From: Mycobacteroides immunogenum
GTDB lineage: Bacteria > Actinomycetota > Actinomycetes > Mycobacteriales > Mycobacteriaceae
Assembly (NCBI RefSeq): GCF_001605725.1
Contig: NZ_CP011530.1
Span: 5,022,001-5,086,000 of the forward strand
Length of the DNA: 64,000 bases
Direction of reading: 5' to 3'
The notes under the pieces were generated by a model. That model did no database searches. It had not been told where the DNA came from and saw nothing but the letters and a program-made list of their open reading frames with translations. Below, in pieces: positions 54,871 to 63,831 of the stretch (the stretch's first letter is position 1; every line of letters starts with the position of its first letter). The position numbers and the translations under genes were made by a program.

Positions 54871-55222
54871 TGCAACCTCCGCATAGCCGTAACTACGACA
54901 GTCGGTTGACAAGCAGCAATAAATAAGCCATCACGCTTTTGCTACGGTCCCGACCGAACGTAGATGGTACGTGACGTACCAGCTGCAAACGGTACTCGAA
55001 GTCCCACTAGGAAGCCTTGTCGAGAAGCGCTTTTGAGCAAATTATGCACTGTGCCCTTAAACACCCCATAGGAATGATGTGACCGGCACGACGGCTTCCC
55101 ATCCCGTGTGCGCCGGCGCCGCGGACCGGGCCGGTCGCGAGCTGCCGGACATTTTCGGCATTCCCTTCCCAGGGAGCCGCTATTAGACTCGTGACAAATA
55201 GCATCCAGCGTCGGAGGCGAAT
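54871..55222. other. Divergent promoter region, FAAL and P450 pair
   Basis: A 352-bp gap with no credible gene. It contains a 17-bp palindrome (54965-54981) and A/T-rich blocks near 54910-54950. It must hold promoters for the FAAL gene and the first P450. Confidence 0.6.
54965..54981. promoter_or_regulatory. Palindrome TGGTACGTGACGTACCA
   Basis: Perfect eight-base arms around a central G, 94 bp before the FAAL start and 242 bp before the P450 start. It resembles a TetR/GntR-type operator; no adjacent regulator is present. Confidence 0.6.
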
Positions 55223-56563
55223 ATGCGGACCAGGGATCAGCTTAAGTACTGGTCACGATGGGCAACCATGCACGGCATCAGCCGCGCCGCCTTGTTGACG
55301 CAAGTGCGCAAGCTGCCCCTGGCCGCCCTGTTCCTCGGCCCCGACCGCGCTCAGAACCACTACCAATACATCGAACAAATTCGCGCGTCGGGACCTGTCA
55401 CTCCTTCTCGGGCCGGCGGCCTGATATTCACCGACCTGGCACTGACGCGCGAAGTCCTGCGGGACAACCGCTTCATCACCATGGCGCCCACCAACATCCC
55501 GTCACCGATTCTGCCGCTGGCCTTCAGCCGCTGGGTGTACGCGAAGACCGAACCCGGCCTGCCCAACCCCGTCGAGCCACCGGCGATGCTCGCCGTCGAT
55601 CCGCCGGAGCACACCCGGTTTCGCAAGCTGGTGTCCAAGGCGTTTACACCGCGCGCGGTGGGCAAGCTGGAAGACCGGGTTCGAGAGGTGACCGCCGAAC
55701 TGCTCGACAATCTCGAACGCAAGGAACGCGCGGATCTGCTGGACGACTACGCGTCACAATTGCCGGTCGCGATCATCGCCGAGATGCTGGGCGTGCCGCG
55801 TGCCGATGCCCCGTTCCTCCTGGAGTGGGGCAATCACGGTGCCGCGCTGCTGGATATCGGCATGACCTGGTCGGCGTATCGCGACGCCACGCAGGCCCTC
55901 GTCGAGATAGATCGCTACTTCGACGATCACCTGGTGCGGTTGCGTCGCGAACTCGCCGCGGATCCCACCGTCGACGGCATCCTGGCGAGCATTGTGCGCG
56001 ACGGCGACCTGAACGACCGCGAGCTCAAGGCCACCATGGCGCTGCTGCTGGGCGCCGGATTCGAGACAACGGTCAACCTGATCGGGAATGGGATCGTGGC
56101 GCTGCTGCGTCACCCCGGACAACTCGGCTACCTGCGCGAAAACCCAGAAGGATGGCCCAACGCCGTCGAAGAGATCTTGCGCTACGACTCCCCCGTGCAA
56201 ATCACCGGGCGAGTTGCCACCCAGACCTGCGAATTCGGGGGCCACACACTGCCGGCCGGCTCCATGGCCATCCTGCTTCTTGGCGGAGCCAACCGCGATC
56301 CGGCGGTTTTCGATCAGCCCGATGTCTTCGATGTGTGCCGCGCCAACGCACGTGAGCATGTGGCGTTCGGCAGCGGTATCCACGTATGCCTCGGCGCCAG
56401 CCTGGCCCGGATGGAAGGGGTGGTGGCCTTGCAGTCGCTCTTCGAGCGATTCCCGGAGCTCGCGCTGGCTGATAGCCCCACCCCCGGTAAGCACGTGAAT
56501 CTGCACGGCTTCGGAAGCCTGCCGGTGAACCTCGGCCGCGCCCGGGTTCAGGCCAGCAGATAA
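55223..56563 (+). CDS. Cytochrome P450, FAAL-linked, copy 1
   Basis: A 446-residue P450 with complete motifs: I-helix LLGAGFETTVNL (acid E281), ExxR EEILRYDSP and heme loop HVAFGSGIHVCLGASLARME. It starts near a GGAGGCGAAT ribosome-binding site. It is the first of two tandem paralogues that share the N-terminal pattern TRDNRFxT..PPEHTRFR. It probably hydroxylates a lipid or fatty-acyl substrate delivered by or to the FAAL product (inference from linkage). Confidence 0.9.
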   Translation: MRTRDQLKYWSRWATMHGISRAALLTQVRKLPLAALFLGPDRAQNHYQYIEQIRASGPVTPSRAGGLIFTDLALTREVLRDNRFITMAPTNIPSPILPLAFSRWVYAKTEPGLPNPVEPPAMLAVDPPEHTRFRKLVSKAFTPRAVGKLEDRVREVTAELLDNLERKERADLLDDYASQLPVAIIAEMLGVPRADAPFLLEWGNHGAALLDIGMTWSAYRDATQALVEIDRYFDDHLVRLRRELAADPTVDGILASIVRDGDLNDRELKATMALLLGAGFETTVNLIGNGIVALLRHPGQLGYLRENPEGWPNAVEEILRYDSPVQITGRVATQTCEFGGHTLPAGSMAILLLGGANRDPAVFDQPDVFDVCRANAREHVAFGSGIHVCLGASLARMEGVVALQSLFERFPELALADSPTPGKHVNLHGFGSLPVNLGRARVQASR

Positions 56564-56621
56564 TCTCGAAGGTGCTCGGTGTCCGCTTGGCATCGAGTGA
56601 GCCGACACGGGGATCGGACGG

Positions 56622-57908
56622 ATGCAGGACCGGATCAAACAACGCACCCATTGGGCTGTCACGCATGGGCTCGGCCGCGCCTATCTGAAAGTGCTTGCGC
56701 GCCGGGGTGAACCCATCGCACAACTGGGAATCGACGTCACCCAGGCCCCGGACATCTACCGCATCATCGACAGGATCCGTGAGCGCGGACGGCTGTCCCG
56801 GGCCGGGAACGGGTGGATCACCGCGGATGCGCAGATTGTCCGAACCATCTTCCGTGACAATCGGTTCGTCACCTTCAAGCCCGAGCACCGCTCCGGTTCA
56901 CCGATCATTCAGCGGCTGGCGGCGTGGAGCGATCCGCAGCTGCTCAACCCCGCCGAACCGCCGTCGATCCTGATCACCGACCCGCCGGACCACGGCCGCC
57001 TGCGCCGACTGGTGGCCGCACCGTTCACCCCGAGGGCGATCGAAAGCCTGCGTGGTCGCATTCAAGAGGTGACTGACGGACACCTGGATGTGTTGCAGCA
57101 GTGCCAAAGCCCAGATCTGATTACCGATTTCACCGCAAAGATCCCCATCGCTGTGATCGGGGAGATGATTGCGGTTCCACCGCAGGACTACTCGCGGTTG
57201 TACACGGCGATGAACCGCGCCATCCAGCTGATCGCAACCACCGCGCCATCATGGGGCGAGTACCAAGATGGCACAGCGGCTTTACGTGAGATTGACGAAT
57301 ATCTTGAGGAGCATGTCGCCCGGCTGCGCCGTGAAGGCACTGAAAGCGAGCTGGCCACAGCGCTTCTGGGAAGTGACCTGAGCCACTTTGAACTCAAGAT
57401 GTTCTTCGCGGTATTCCTGGGCGCGGGATTCGTCACCACCACACACCTGATGGGCAAGGCAATCGTCACGCTGCTCCGGCACCCCGAGCAGCTAGCGGCG
57501 CTACAAGCCGATCCCAATTTGTGGCCCAACGCGGTCGAAGAACTCATGCGCTACGACACCTCCAATCAGTGGTCGGCCCGCGTCGCCACCGAAACGGTAG
57601 AAATCGAGGGGCACACCATCGAGGCCGGCCAGTCGGCGCTGCTGCTTCTCGGCGGCGCCAACCGCGACCCCGAGGCATTCGAGAATCCCGATGTCTTCGA
57701 CATCACCCGGCCCAACGCGCGCGAAAACATCACGCTGGGCACGGGGATTCACGTGTGCCTGGGCCAGGTGCTGGCACGCGCCGAGCTGCACACGGCGCTG
57801 CAATCGCTCTTCGAGCGTTTCCCCCGGTTAGCGCGGGCCGGTAAGCCCGAGTACCTGAACGGGATGGGCATCCACGGACTGCGCCGCCTGCCCGTCACGC
57901 TGGGCTAG
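56622..57908 (+). CDS. Cytochrome P450, FAAL-linked, copy 2, with altered I-helix and heme motif
   Basis: A 428-residue paralogue 58 bp downstream of the first P450. The I-helix reads FLGAGFVTTTHL: V271 replaces the conserved Glu/Asp. The heme loop reads NITLGTGIHVCLGQ with L372 in place of the conserved phenylalanine; C379 remains as haem ligand. ExxR is present (EELMRYDTSNQ). The acid normally helps proton delivery for O2 activation, so this P450 may use peroxide or carry out an unusual reaction, or may be impaired. It overlaps convergent lpqI by four bases. Confidence 0.88.
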   Translation: MQDRIKQRTHWAVTHGLGRAYLKVLARRGEPIAQLGIDVTQAPDIYRIIDRIRERGRLSRAGNGWITADAQIVRTIFRDNRFVTFKPEHRSGSPIIQRLAAWSDPQLLNPAEPPSILITDPPDHGRLRRLVAAPFTPRAIESLRGRIQEVTDGHLDVLQQCQSPDLITDFTAKIPIAVIGEMIAVPPQDYSRLYTAMNRAIQLIATTAPSWGEYQDGTAALREIDEYLEEHVARLRREGTESELATALLGSDLSHFELKMFFAVFLGAGFVTTTHLMGKAIVTLLRHPEQLAALQADPNLWPNAVEELMRYDTSNQWSARVATETVEIEGHTIEAGQSALLLLGGANRDPEAFENPDVFDITRPNARENITLGTGIHVCLGQVLARAELHTALQSLFERFPRLARAGKPEYLNGMGIHGLRRLPVTLG

Positions 57909-59038
57909 CCGCAGGCGGCGACGCCCTTGTAGGCCAGCACCCGGCGCACGGATGCGTTGATGGCGTCTGCGTTCAATTCGCCTGCGTTGTAAGCCGACTC
58001 CAGACGATCCAGCACCGAGCCCACCTTCTCGGTGCTCACCCAGAGCGCCCAGTCGACTCCCGCCTTGATCGACTTGAGCACCGCCTCTTCGATCGGAAAC
58101 CGGTCGGTGATGGCTGCCATCGAAGACAAGTCGTCGGTGAAGATGACGCCGTCGTAGGCCGGGGCACCATATCCAGTTCCCTTGCGCAGCAAGTCAACAG
58201 CGGCGGCACTCAGGCTGGCAGGGTCGTCACCGGTGAGTCCGGGCACCTGCATGTGGCCGATCATCACCGCGGCCCCGCTGGTGACCAGCGAGCGATACGG
58301 CACCAAATCGTTGTCCTTCAGCTGCTCCAACGGCGGAGTCACCACACCATTGGTATGCGAATCACCCGAGGCGTGGCCATGTCCGGGGAAGTGCTTGACC
58401 ACGGCGCGCACACCGCCGGCCTGGTATCCGCGCACCGCCGCCTCGGCGTACTCGGCGACCTTCTGCGGATCGCCACTGAACGAACGGTCACCGATGGCGC
58501 CGTCGGGATCACCATCGGTCACATCCGCGTCCGGCGCGAAGTCGACGGTGATGCCGAGATCCTTCATCTTCTGCGCGCGTTCCTGGCTCAGCGCCTGCAC
58601 CTGCTCGGGGGTCTGCGTTGCCGCCAATTCACGGGCTGACGGCGCCGGGCCGATGAGGTCCTTCAGGCGCGATACCCGGCCGCCCTCCTCGTCGATACTC
58701 ACCGCGGCGGGAATGGGGCCTGCGGTGACGACCTCATGCAGGGAGCCGTCGGTCAGCATCTCTTTTTTGGTCCAGCTGCCCACGAAAATGCCACCGACGT
58801 GGTGATCACGCACCAGTACACGGGCGTCGTCGGCGTCCTTGACACCCACCATGAGCAGCTGTGCCAGCCTGTCGCGGGTGCTCAGGCATGCCAGGTCAGC
58901 GGCGGGCGCCGCCGTGACCGGGGCCTTCCCCGAAGACGACGGCGACGATTCCTTGGACGGCTCCGAGGTGTTGCCACCGCAGGCGGTAAGCGCCGCGACG
59001 ACGAGACCGGTCAGTACTGTGCCTGCACGCATTCTCAT
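57905..59038 (-). CDS. lpqI: LpqI, glycoside hydrolase family 3 lipoprotein (beta-N-acetylglucosaminidase)
   Basis: A 377-residue protein with lipobox LTAC (C20) behind a signal peptide, so it is a lipoprotein. GH3/NagZ signatures: VSIDEEGGRVSRLKDLIGPAPSA, VVKHFPGHGHASGDSHTNG (His/Asp acid-base dyad) and VIFTDDLSSMAAI (nucleophile Asp). It releases N-acetylglucosamine from muropeptides during cell-wall recycling; the M. tuberculosis counterpart is Rv0237. It is downstream of the ECF sigma gene on the same strand with a 12-bp gap. Confidence 0.94.
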   Translation of the reverse strand: MRMRAGTVLTGLVVAALTACGGNTSEPSKESSPSSSGKAPVTAAPAADLACLSTRDRLAQLLMVGVKDADDARVLVRDHHVGGIFVGSWTKKEMLTDGSLHEVVTAGPIPAAVSIDEEGGRVSRLKDLIGPAPSARELAATQTPEQVQALSQERAQKMKDLGITVDFAPDADVTDGDPDGAIGDRSFSGDPQKVAEYAEAAVRGYQAGGVRAVVKHFPGHGHASGDSHTNGVVTPPLEQLKDNDLVPYRSLVTSGAAVMIGHMQVPGLTGDDPASLSAAAVDLLRKGTGYGAPAYDGVIFTDDLSSMAAITDRFPIEEAVLKSIKAGVDWALWVSTEKVGSVLDRLESAYNAGELNADAINASVRRVLAYKGVAACG

Positions 59039-59050
59039 GAGGCCATCGTG

Positions 59051-60277
59051 TCATGCGCCGGGTTCGACCCGGGCCAGCCGGTCACCGAGGTAGCCGCGGA
59101 ACACCTCGTTATCGGTGAGTTCCAAGGCTTTTCGATAGGCGTCGGCCGCGTCGGAGTCTCGATGAAGCCGGCTGAGCAGATCGGCCCGCGCCGCGTGCAA
59201 TGGGTAATAACCGTCCAGCTCATCGCGCAGCGATTCGATGGCGTCAAGTCCGGCCTGGGCACCGTCGCGTTCCGCGACGGCCACCGCACGGTTGAGGGCG
59301 ACCACGGTCGTGGGCGTGTGCCGCATCAGCTGGTCGTACAGGGTGACGATCTGGCCCCAATCGGTGCCGGCCGCCGACGGGGCGTCGTCATGAACCGCGT
59401 TGATAGCCGCCTGGATCTGATAAGGCCCCGGGGCGTTGCGCCGCAGGCAACGGCGCACCAGCTCATGTCCCTCGGCGATCATCGGCCGATTCCACCGGGT
59501 GCGGTCCTGGTCGGCGAGCAGGACAAGCGCTCCGCCGTCATCGGTGCGGGCGGGACGGCGCGCCTCGGTCAGCAGCACCAGCGCCAGCAGACCCAAGACT
59601 TCGGGTTCATCGGGCATCAGATCCACCAGCACTCGCGCAAGCCTGATCGCCTCCGCGGCGAGATCGGTGCGGGTGAGCTCCGTGCCCGAGGACGCCGCAT
59701 ATCCCTCGTTGTAAATGAGGTAGAGCGCGGCCAGCACCGAAGTGAGCCGGTCCGGCAGATCGTGGTCCGCGGGTACCCGGTACGGAATGCCCGCCGAAGT
59801 GATCTTCTTCTTGGCCCGGGTGATGCGCGCGGCCATTGTCGATTCGGACACCAGATACGCGTTGGCGATCTCGACGGTGGTGAGGCCGCCGAGCAGGCGC
59901 AACGTGAGCGCCACCTGCGCCTCCTGCGCCAGCGCCGGGTGGCAGCACGTGAAGATGAGCCGCAGGCGATCATCGCGCACCGGGCCCACGTCCTCCGGCT
60001 CCTGCTGCGGTTCCGCGAAAGCGCTTGCTTCGCGCGATAACTCGTCGCGCCGCCGATCGCGACGCAACTTGTCGATACCGCGGTTGCGCGCCGTTGTGGT
60101 GATCCACGCACCCGGGTTGGGCGGAATGCCGTCCGGCGGCCATGTGGCCAGGGCCACCTCGAACGCCTCCTGCACCGCCTCTTCGGCGATGTCGATGCTG
60201 CCGAAGTAGCGAATCAACGTCGCCACGGTACGGCCGTGCTCCTCGCGGAAGATGCGGCCGATCTCGTCGTGCGCCAC
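59051..60277 (-). CDS. ECF RNA polymerase sigma factor (DUF6596 type)
   Basis: A 408-residue sigma factor. Region 2 is EIGRIFREEHGRTVATLIRYFGSIDIAEEAVQEAFEVALATWPPDGIPPNPGAWITTTARNRGIDKLRRDRR; region 4 is AQVALTLRLLGGLTTVEIANAYLVSESTMAARITRAKKKI. A 200-residue C-terminal extension (YLIYNEGYAASSGTELTRTDLAAEAIRLARVL..) belongs to DUF6596/SigI-like ECFs. These have no anti-sigma factor and usually accompany YCII proteins. Two such YCII genes are 6 kb away at 52189-52909. It may also transcribe lpqI (12-bp gap). Confidence 0.92.
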   Translation of the reverse strand: MAHDEIGRIFREEHGRTVATLIRYFGSIDIAEEAVQEAFEVALATWPPDGIPPNPGAWITTTARNRGIDKLRRDRRRDELSREASAFAEPQQEPEDVGPVRDDRLRLIFTCCHPALAQEAQVALTLRLLGGLTTVEIANAYLVSESTMAARITRAKKKITSAGIPYRVPADHDLPDRLTSVLAALYLIYNEGYAASSGTELTRTDLAAEAIRLARVLVDLMPDEPEVLGLLALVLLTEARRPARTDDGGALVLLADQDRTRWNRPMIAEGHELVRRCLRRNAPGPYQIQAAINAVHDDAPSAAGTDWGQIVTLYDQLMRHTPTTVVALNRAVAVAERDGAQAGLDAIESLRDELDGYYPLHAARADLLSRLHRDSDAADAYRKALELTDNEVFRGYLGDRLARVEPGA

Positions 60278-60364
60278 AGGTCAATGGTGCCTCTCTGGTG
60301 TCGTGGGTTCTATGGACACCACGAACAGACCATGCCGAAATCGACAACGCGCCACAATTGAGCC

Positions 60365-60697
60365 ATGGCCTATGACGAGGACCTGGTTGAGCGCATCCGC
60401 GAGGTGATCGCCACGACCAGGGGCGTGACCGAGAAACGGATGTTCGGCGGGCTGGCGTTTCTGGTCAACGGTCACATGACCGTCGCCGCGAAACGTGGTG
60501 ACGGGCTGCTGACCCGCTGCGATCCCCATGACACCGAGGCCCTGATCGCCAAGGCCCATGTCAGCCGGATGGTGATGGGCGGTCGTGAGATGAATGGCTG
60601 GCTGAGCATCGACGCCGAGGGCGTGCGCACCAAGCGACAGCTGGAACTGTGGGTCAAACGCGCGCTGGCCTATGCCGGAGCGCTGCCACCCAAGTGA
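60365..60697 (+). CDS. TfoX N-terminal domain protein
   Basis: A 110-residue protein: LVERIREVIATTRGVTEKRMFGGLAFLVNGHMTVAAKRGDGLLTRC then LWVKRALAYAGALPPK. This is the TfoX-N fold as a single domain, without the C-terminal competence part. Such stand-alone forms are common in actinobacteria and of unknown role. It is divergent from the sigma factor gene. Confidence 0.9.
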   Translation: MAYDEDLVERIREVIATTRGVTEKRMFGGLAFLVNGHMTVAAKRGDGLLTRCDPHDTEALIAKAHVSRMVMGGREMNGWLSIDAEGVRTKRQLELWVKRALAYAGALPPK

Positions 60698-60701
60698 CGC
60701 A

Positions 60702-60763
60702 CGCCGAGTGTGAAGTTACTGCGGGAGACGGGCCAAATCCGCGCAATAGCTTCACGCTCGGCG
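60702..60763. repeat. Long imperfect intergenic palindrome between convergent genes
   Basis: A 62-bp element. Its outer arms CGCCGAGTGTGAAGTTACTG and the complement of the right end (60738-60763, core TAGCTTCACGCTCGGCG) pair with a few G-U or A-C changes. It lies between convergent TfoX-N and sulfatase genes. It could terminate both transcripts. Confidence 0.65.
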
Positions 60764-60776
60764 AAGGGACAGGCGG

Positions 60777-62453
60777 CTAGCCGCCGCGCAGCACCATCAA
60801 CTTCTGCATATCAGCCAGCCCTTGCTCCTGGGCCTGCCCCAGGAACGTGGGCAGTGGCGCCTGCACCTCGGGCAGCACCTCGTTGTCGATGAGCGCCTGC
60901 AGTGCGGCCTGCTTGGCGCTGTCGCCGGCCTGATTCTGAGATTCCTGTTGCCCGGAAGGCGTTGAATAGTCGTAGAACTCACGATCCGAGGGCCGCGAGG
61001 TGTCGATCTGCATGCCACCGGGTTTCCAGTACGAGTAATTGGCCAGCTTGGCCTCGGCCGTGCGTACCGCGACGATGTGGCTCGGCGCCGAGGTGGGGAT
61101 CTCGGTGGGCGTGTTCTCTCCCATCACCGCCCGAATACGAGGATCCTTGAGCAAGGTCGCCATCTCCTCCACCGACATGTCATCGGTGACGTGGGCGATC
61201 CATTTACGCCCTGCCGCATTGTTTTTCGCTATCCCAGCGATGTCGGCGCGCGCCGCCAGATAGGAGAAGCGCGGATCTGAACGCCACCCGTTACCGCCCG
61301 ATCCAATGGTCAGCAGCAGCGGCGCGAGGTCAACGCTGGATGTGAGCTGGTTCCGCGTGTCACCTGGCTTCGGGGTCAACACACCGTGCGGATCGCGGAT
61401 GAAGAGCGGAACCCGGATGGCTTCCTCATAGGCCGTCGCCCCCTTGCCGCGCAACCCATGAGATCCCGCGTACTCACCGTGATCGGAGGTGAAGATGACG
61501 ACCGTGTTGTCGTCGATCTCGGGACGAGAGGCCAGCTTGTCGAGCACCCGGCCGATCTGGGCGTCCACCTGCTGCTGAAGCCACAGATACATGTCCAGGC
61601 AGCGGGCCCATTGGCGGGCCATCTCCGGACCCGAGTAGGTGACCGCGCCCGTCATGATCGGCGACATGAAATTGGCATAGTCGATCTGCAGTTGCGGCTT
61701 GCGATGCTGGCGCAGCTCATCGGGGGTTTGGAAGTTGACGGGCAGCCCATCGAACCAATGCGGAACATCCTCCGGGAGAGGATTTTTCGGCCACCAACAG
61801 ATGTCGTGCGGATTCACCAGGGAGACAGTGGTGCACCACGGCCCCTTACCGGCCTCCGTATCGAACCATCCCGCGAATTGGTCGACGATGCCCGGGTCTT
61901 TCTTCAGCCCCTGATTCGGCATGCCATTCGGCGAGGGGAAGGTTCCGCCCGAGAAGCCGTGGGCATCAAGACCTTCGGGATTGGTGTCGCTCCAGTCGCC
62001 CAGATGCCACTTGCCCCACCACCAGGTGCGGTATCCCTGCTGACGCAGCATGGTGCCCCAGGTGGGGAACTGCGGAGCCAGGCTGGATTCGCTCGGCCCC
62101 TCCCCCGTGTATAGGCATCCGGTCTGATGCGAGTACAGCCCGGTCGTCATGGCTCCCCGCGATGGGGTGCACATGTTCGACGCTGTGTAATGCGACGTGA
62201 AGGTGACGCTATCTCTTTGCAGGCGGCTGAGGTTCGGCAGAATGCTGGTGAGCTTCTGGATGTCGGGGAACCATTGCGGAGCCCTCATCTGATCCACGAC
62301 GATCACCAAGATGTTCGGCTTACTGCCATCCGGCGCCGACGAATTGTTGCCGCTCGGCCCGCGGAGGAATTCGTATCCCCCGAAGCCGACGGCGGCGGCA
62401 CCGGCCGCTATCGCCCCGGTGGTAAGCACGGTCCTGCGGTTCAGCTCGGCCAT
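60777..62453 (-). CDS. Tat-exported sulfatase
   Basis: A 558-residue alkaline-phosphatase-superfamily enzyme. N-terminus NRRTVLTTGAIAAGAAAVGFGGY is a twin-arginine signal. The sulfatase signature is CTPSRGAMTTG with C95 in C-x-P-x-R, the site for formylglycine formation. Metal ligands are visible in ILVIVVDQMR and in FTSDHGEYAGSHG. It hydrolyses sulfate esters outside the membrane. It requires a formylglycine-generating enzyme encoded elsewhere. Preceded by GGATCC-like region only, so the start is by signal-peptide fit. Confidence 0.93.
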   Translation of the reverse strand: MAELNRRTVLTTGAIAAGAAAVGFGGYEFLRGPSGNNSSAPDGSKPNILVIVVDQMRAPQWFPDIQKLTSILPNLSRLQRDSVTFTSHYTASNMCTPSRGAMTTGLYSHQTGCLYTGEGPSESSLAPQFPTWGTMLRQQGYRTWWWGKWHLGDWSDTNPEGLDAHGFSGGTFPSPNGMPNQGLKKDPGIVDQFAGWFDTEAGKGPWCTTVSLVNPHDICWWPKNPLPEDVPHWFDGLPVNFQTPDELRQHRKPQLQIDYANFMSPIMTGAVTYSGPEMARQWARCLDMYLWLQQQVDAQIGRVLDKLASRPEIDDNTVVIFTSDHGEYAGSHGLRGKGATAYEEAIRVPLFIRDPHGVLTPKPGDTRNQLTSSVDLAPLLLTIGSGGNGWRSDPRFSYLAARADIAGIAKNNAAGRKWIAHVTDDMSVEEMATLLKDPRIRAVMGENTPTEIPTSAPSHIVAVRTAEAKLANYSYWKPGGMQIDTSRPSDREFYDYSTPSGQQESQNQAGDSAKQAALQALIDNEVLPEVQAPLPTFLGQAQEQGLADMQKLMVLRGG

Positions 62454-62522
62454 GGATCCAACGTAACCGCAATTCGGCGAGAATGAACTGAGAAGAGCCT
62501 GAAAGGTTTTAGAGACGAGCCG

Positions 62523-63590
62523 CTACGGCCCGGCCGGTGCCGGGCGAGCCGGCGGCACCGCAGGGACGGGCGACGCCCCGGGAGGCGGGGCAAGGGGTGT
62601 TTGTCCCGGTGCGGGCATCGGGGGCGGAGCGCCCACCGGCGGTGCGGGTGACGGGACAGCTGCCGGCGCCGGACCCTCGGAGGCGGTGGGCTGGGTGCCC
62701 ATGATCTCGATCTCGCTGACCGACACCAAGCCGTTGAAGGCGTCCTGACGCTGCCCGCTCTTGTTCACGATCGACACGCCGGGCTCGGTGGCCTCGATGA
62801 CCATGGTCACCGAATCAGTCACCACGTTCACCTTGATACTTGCCAGCGCACGGCTCACCGGTACCTGCTGCTTGACCGAGCTGCCGTCACTGAATTCCCA
62901 ACGCACCCGGGTGATCTTGCGGTTCTGCGCAAAACGGTCCGAGCCGTCGATATCGGTCTTGGCGTACCCGGGGATCAGGCCAACCGAGGTGACGAGCATC
63001 GGATGATCGAACTTCGCCGTGATCGACTGGCCGTCCTGCTCCTTCCACTGGCAGCGCCATGCGGTGAGGGGGTCGTTGTCGAACGCCTTGGCGGGGTCGT
63101 AGACGTACTTCATGCCGTTGCTGTCAGTGCCGTCCTCGGCCTGAACGCAGTTGGTGGACACATCCACCGGCTTGATGGGGCTCGACGGCACCGGTGGGGG
63201 CGCGGTCGTGGTCGCCGCGGCGCTGCTGCTGGTTACCTTCGGATCATTCGGGGGAAGCATGCCGTGCGTCTGCGGGGTGGTGCCGTCGCCGTGTACCGCC
63301 ATGTACCCGACATATCCGAGCCCGACGATCACCAGTACACCGGCCAGCATCGCGAAAGCCATGATGATCCCGCGATGCGAACGGGCATTGGGATCACGCC
63401 ATGGATCGGAGAACTGCACCTGGGCGGCCAGGCTGGGCGGGCACGCGGGCAGCTGCGCCAGCGCCTGGCGCAGATCGGGACGCGTGTGCCACAGACGCAG
63501 CAGCTGATCCTGCGGTAGCGCCGGATTGTGCGCGGCGGCGAACTCCGCGTCGTAGTCCGGCGCCGGTCCGTAGTTGTATGGACCGGTCAT
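62523..63590 (-). CDS. Membrane protein with vLRR-like N-terminus, discoidin-like outer domain and Pro-rich tail
   Basis: A 355-residue protein. The N-terminal part AAAHNPALPQDQLLRLWHTRPDLRQALAQLPACPPSLAAQV resembles variant leucine-rich repeats found in mycobacterial membrane proteins. One TM helix lies at about residues 74-96. The outside domain (VYDPAKAFDNDPLTAWRCQWKEQDGQSITAKFDHPMLVTSVGLIPGYA) is the NADase-type/discoidin-like sugar-binding pattern. The final 50 residues are Pro/Ala-rich. It may bind cell-wall glycan. Confidence 0.8.
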   Translation of the reverse strand: MTGPYNYGPAPDYDAEFAAAHNPALPQDQLLRLWHTRPDLRQALAQLPACPPSLAAQVQFSDPWRDPNARSHRGIIMAFAMLAGVLVIVGLGYVGYMAVHGDGTTPQTHGMLPPNDPKVTSSSAAATTTAPPPVPSSPIKPVDVSTNCVQAEDGTDSNGMKYVYDPAKAFDNDPLTAWRCQWKEQDGQSITAKFDHPMLVTSVGLIPGYAKTDIDGSDRFAQNRKITRVRWEFSDGSSVKQQVPVSRALASIKVNVVTDSVTMVIEATEPGVSIVNKSGQRQDAFNGLVSVSEIEIMGTQPTASEGPAPAAVPSPAPPVGAPPPMPAPGQTPLAPPPGASPVPAVPPARPAPAGP

Positions 63591-63831
63591 GGGCGGCCAT
63601 TATTCCGCACCGGTGGTAGCAAGTAGCCACCCGTGGCCGCTCGCCATGCCGGTCTATTCACGGTTCACCATGTTCCTCGGTCACTCGAACTGGCCGTCTG
63701 CCCACCCCCAACCTCGCCCGGGGGCCTCGCTGATGGTCTCAGGAACGTGGCGGCTTGTCCGCCGGAGAATTGTTGCTGATTACGGACGTGCTAGTTTGGC
63801 CGCTGTATCTGCATGACCTAGAGGAGCTCCG

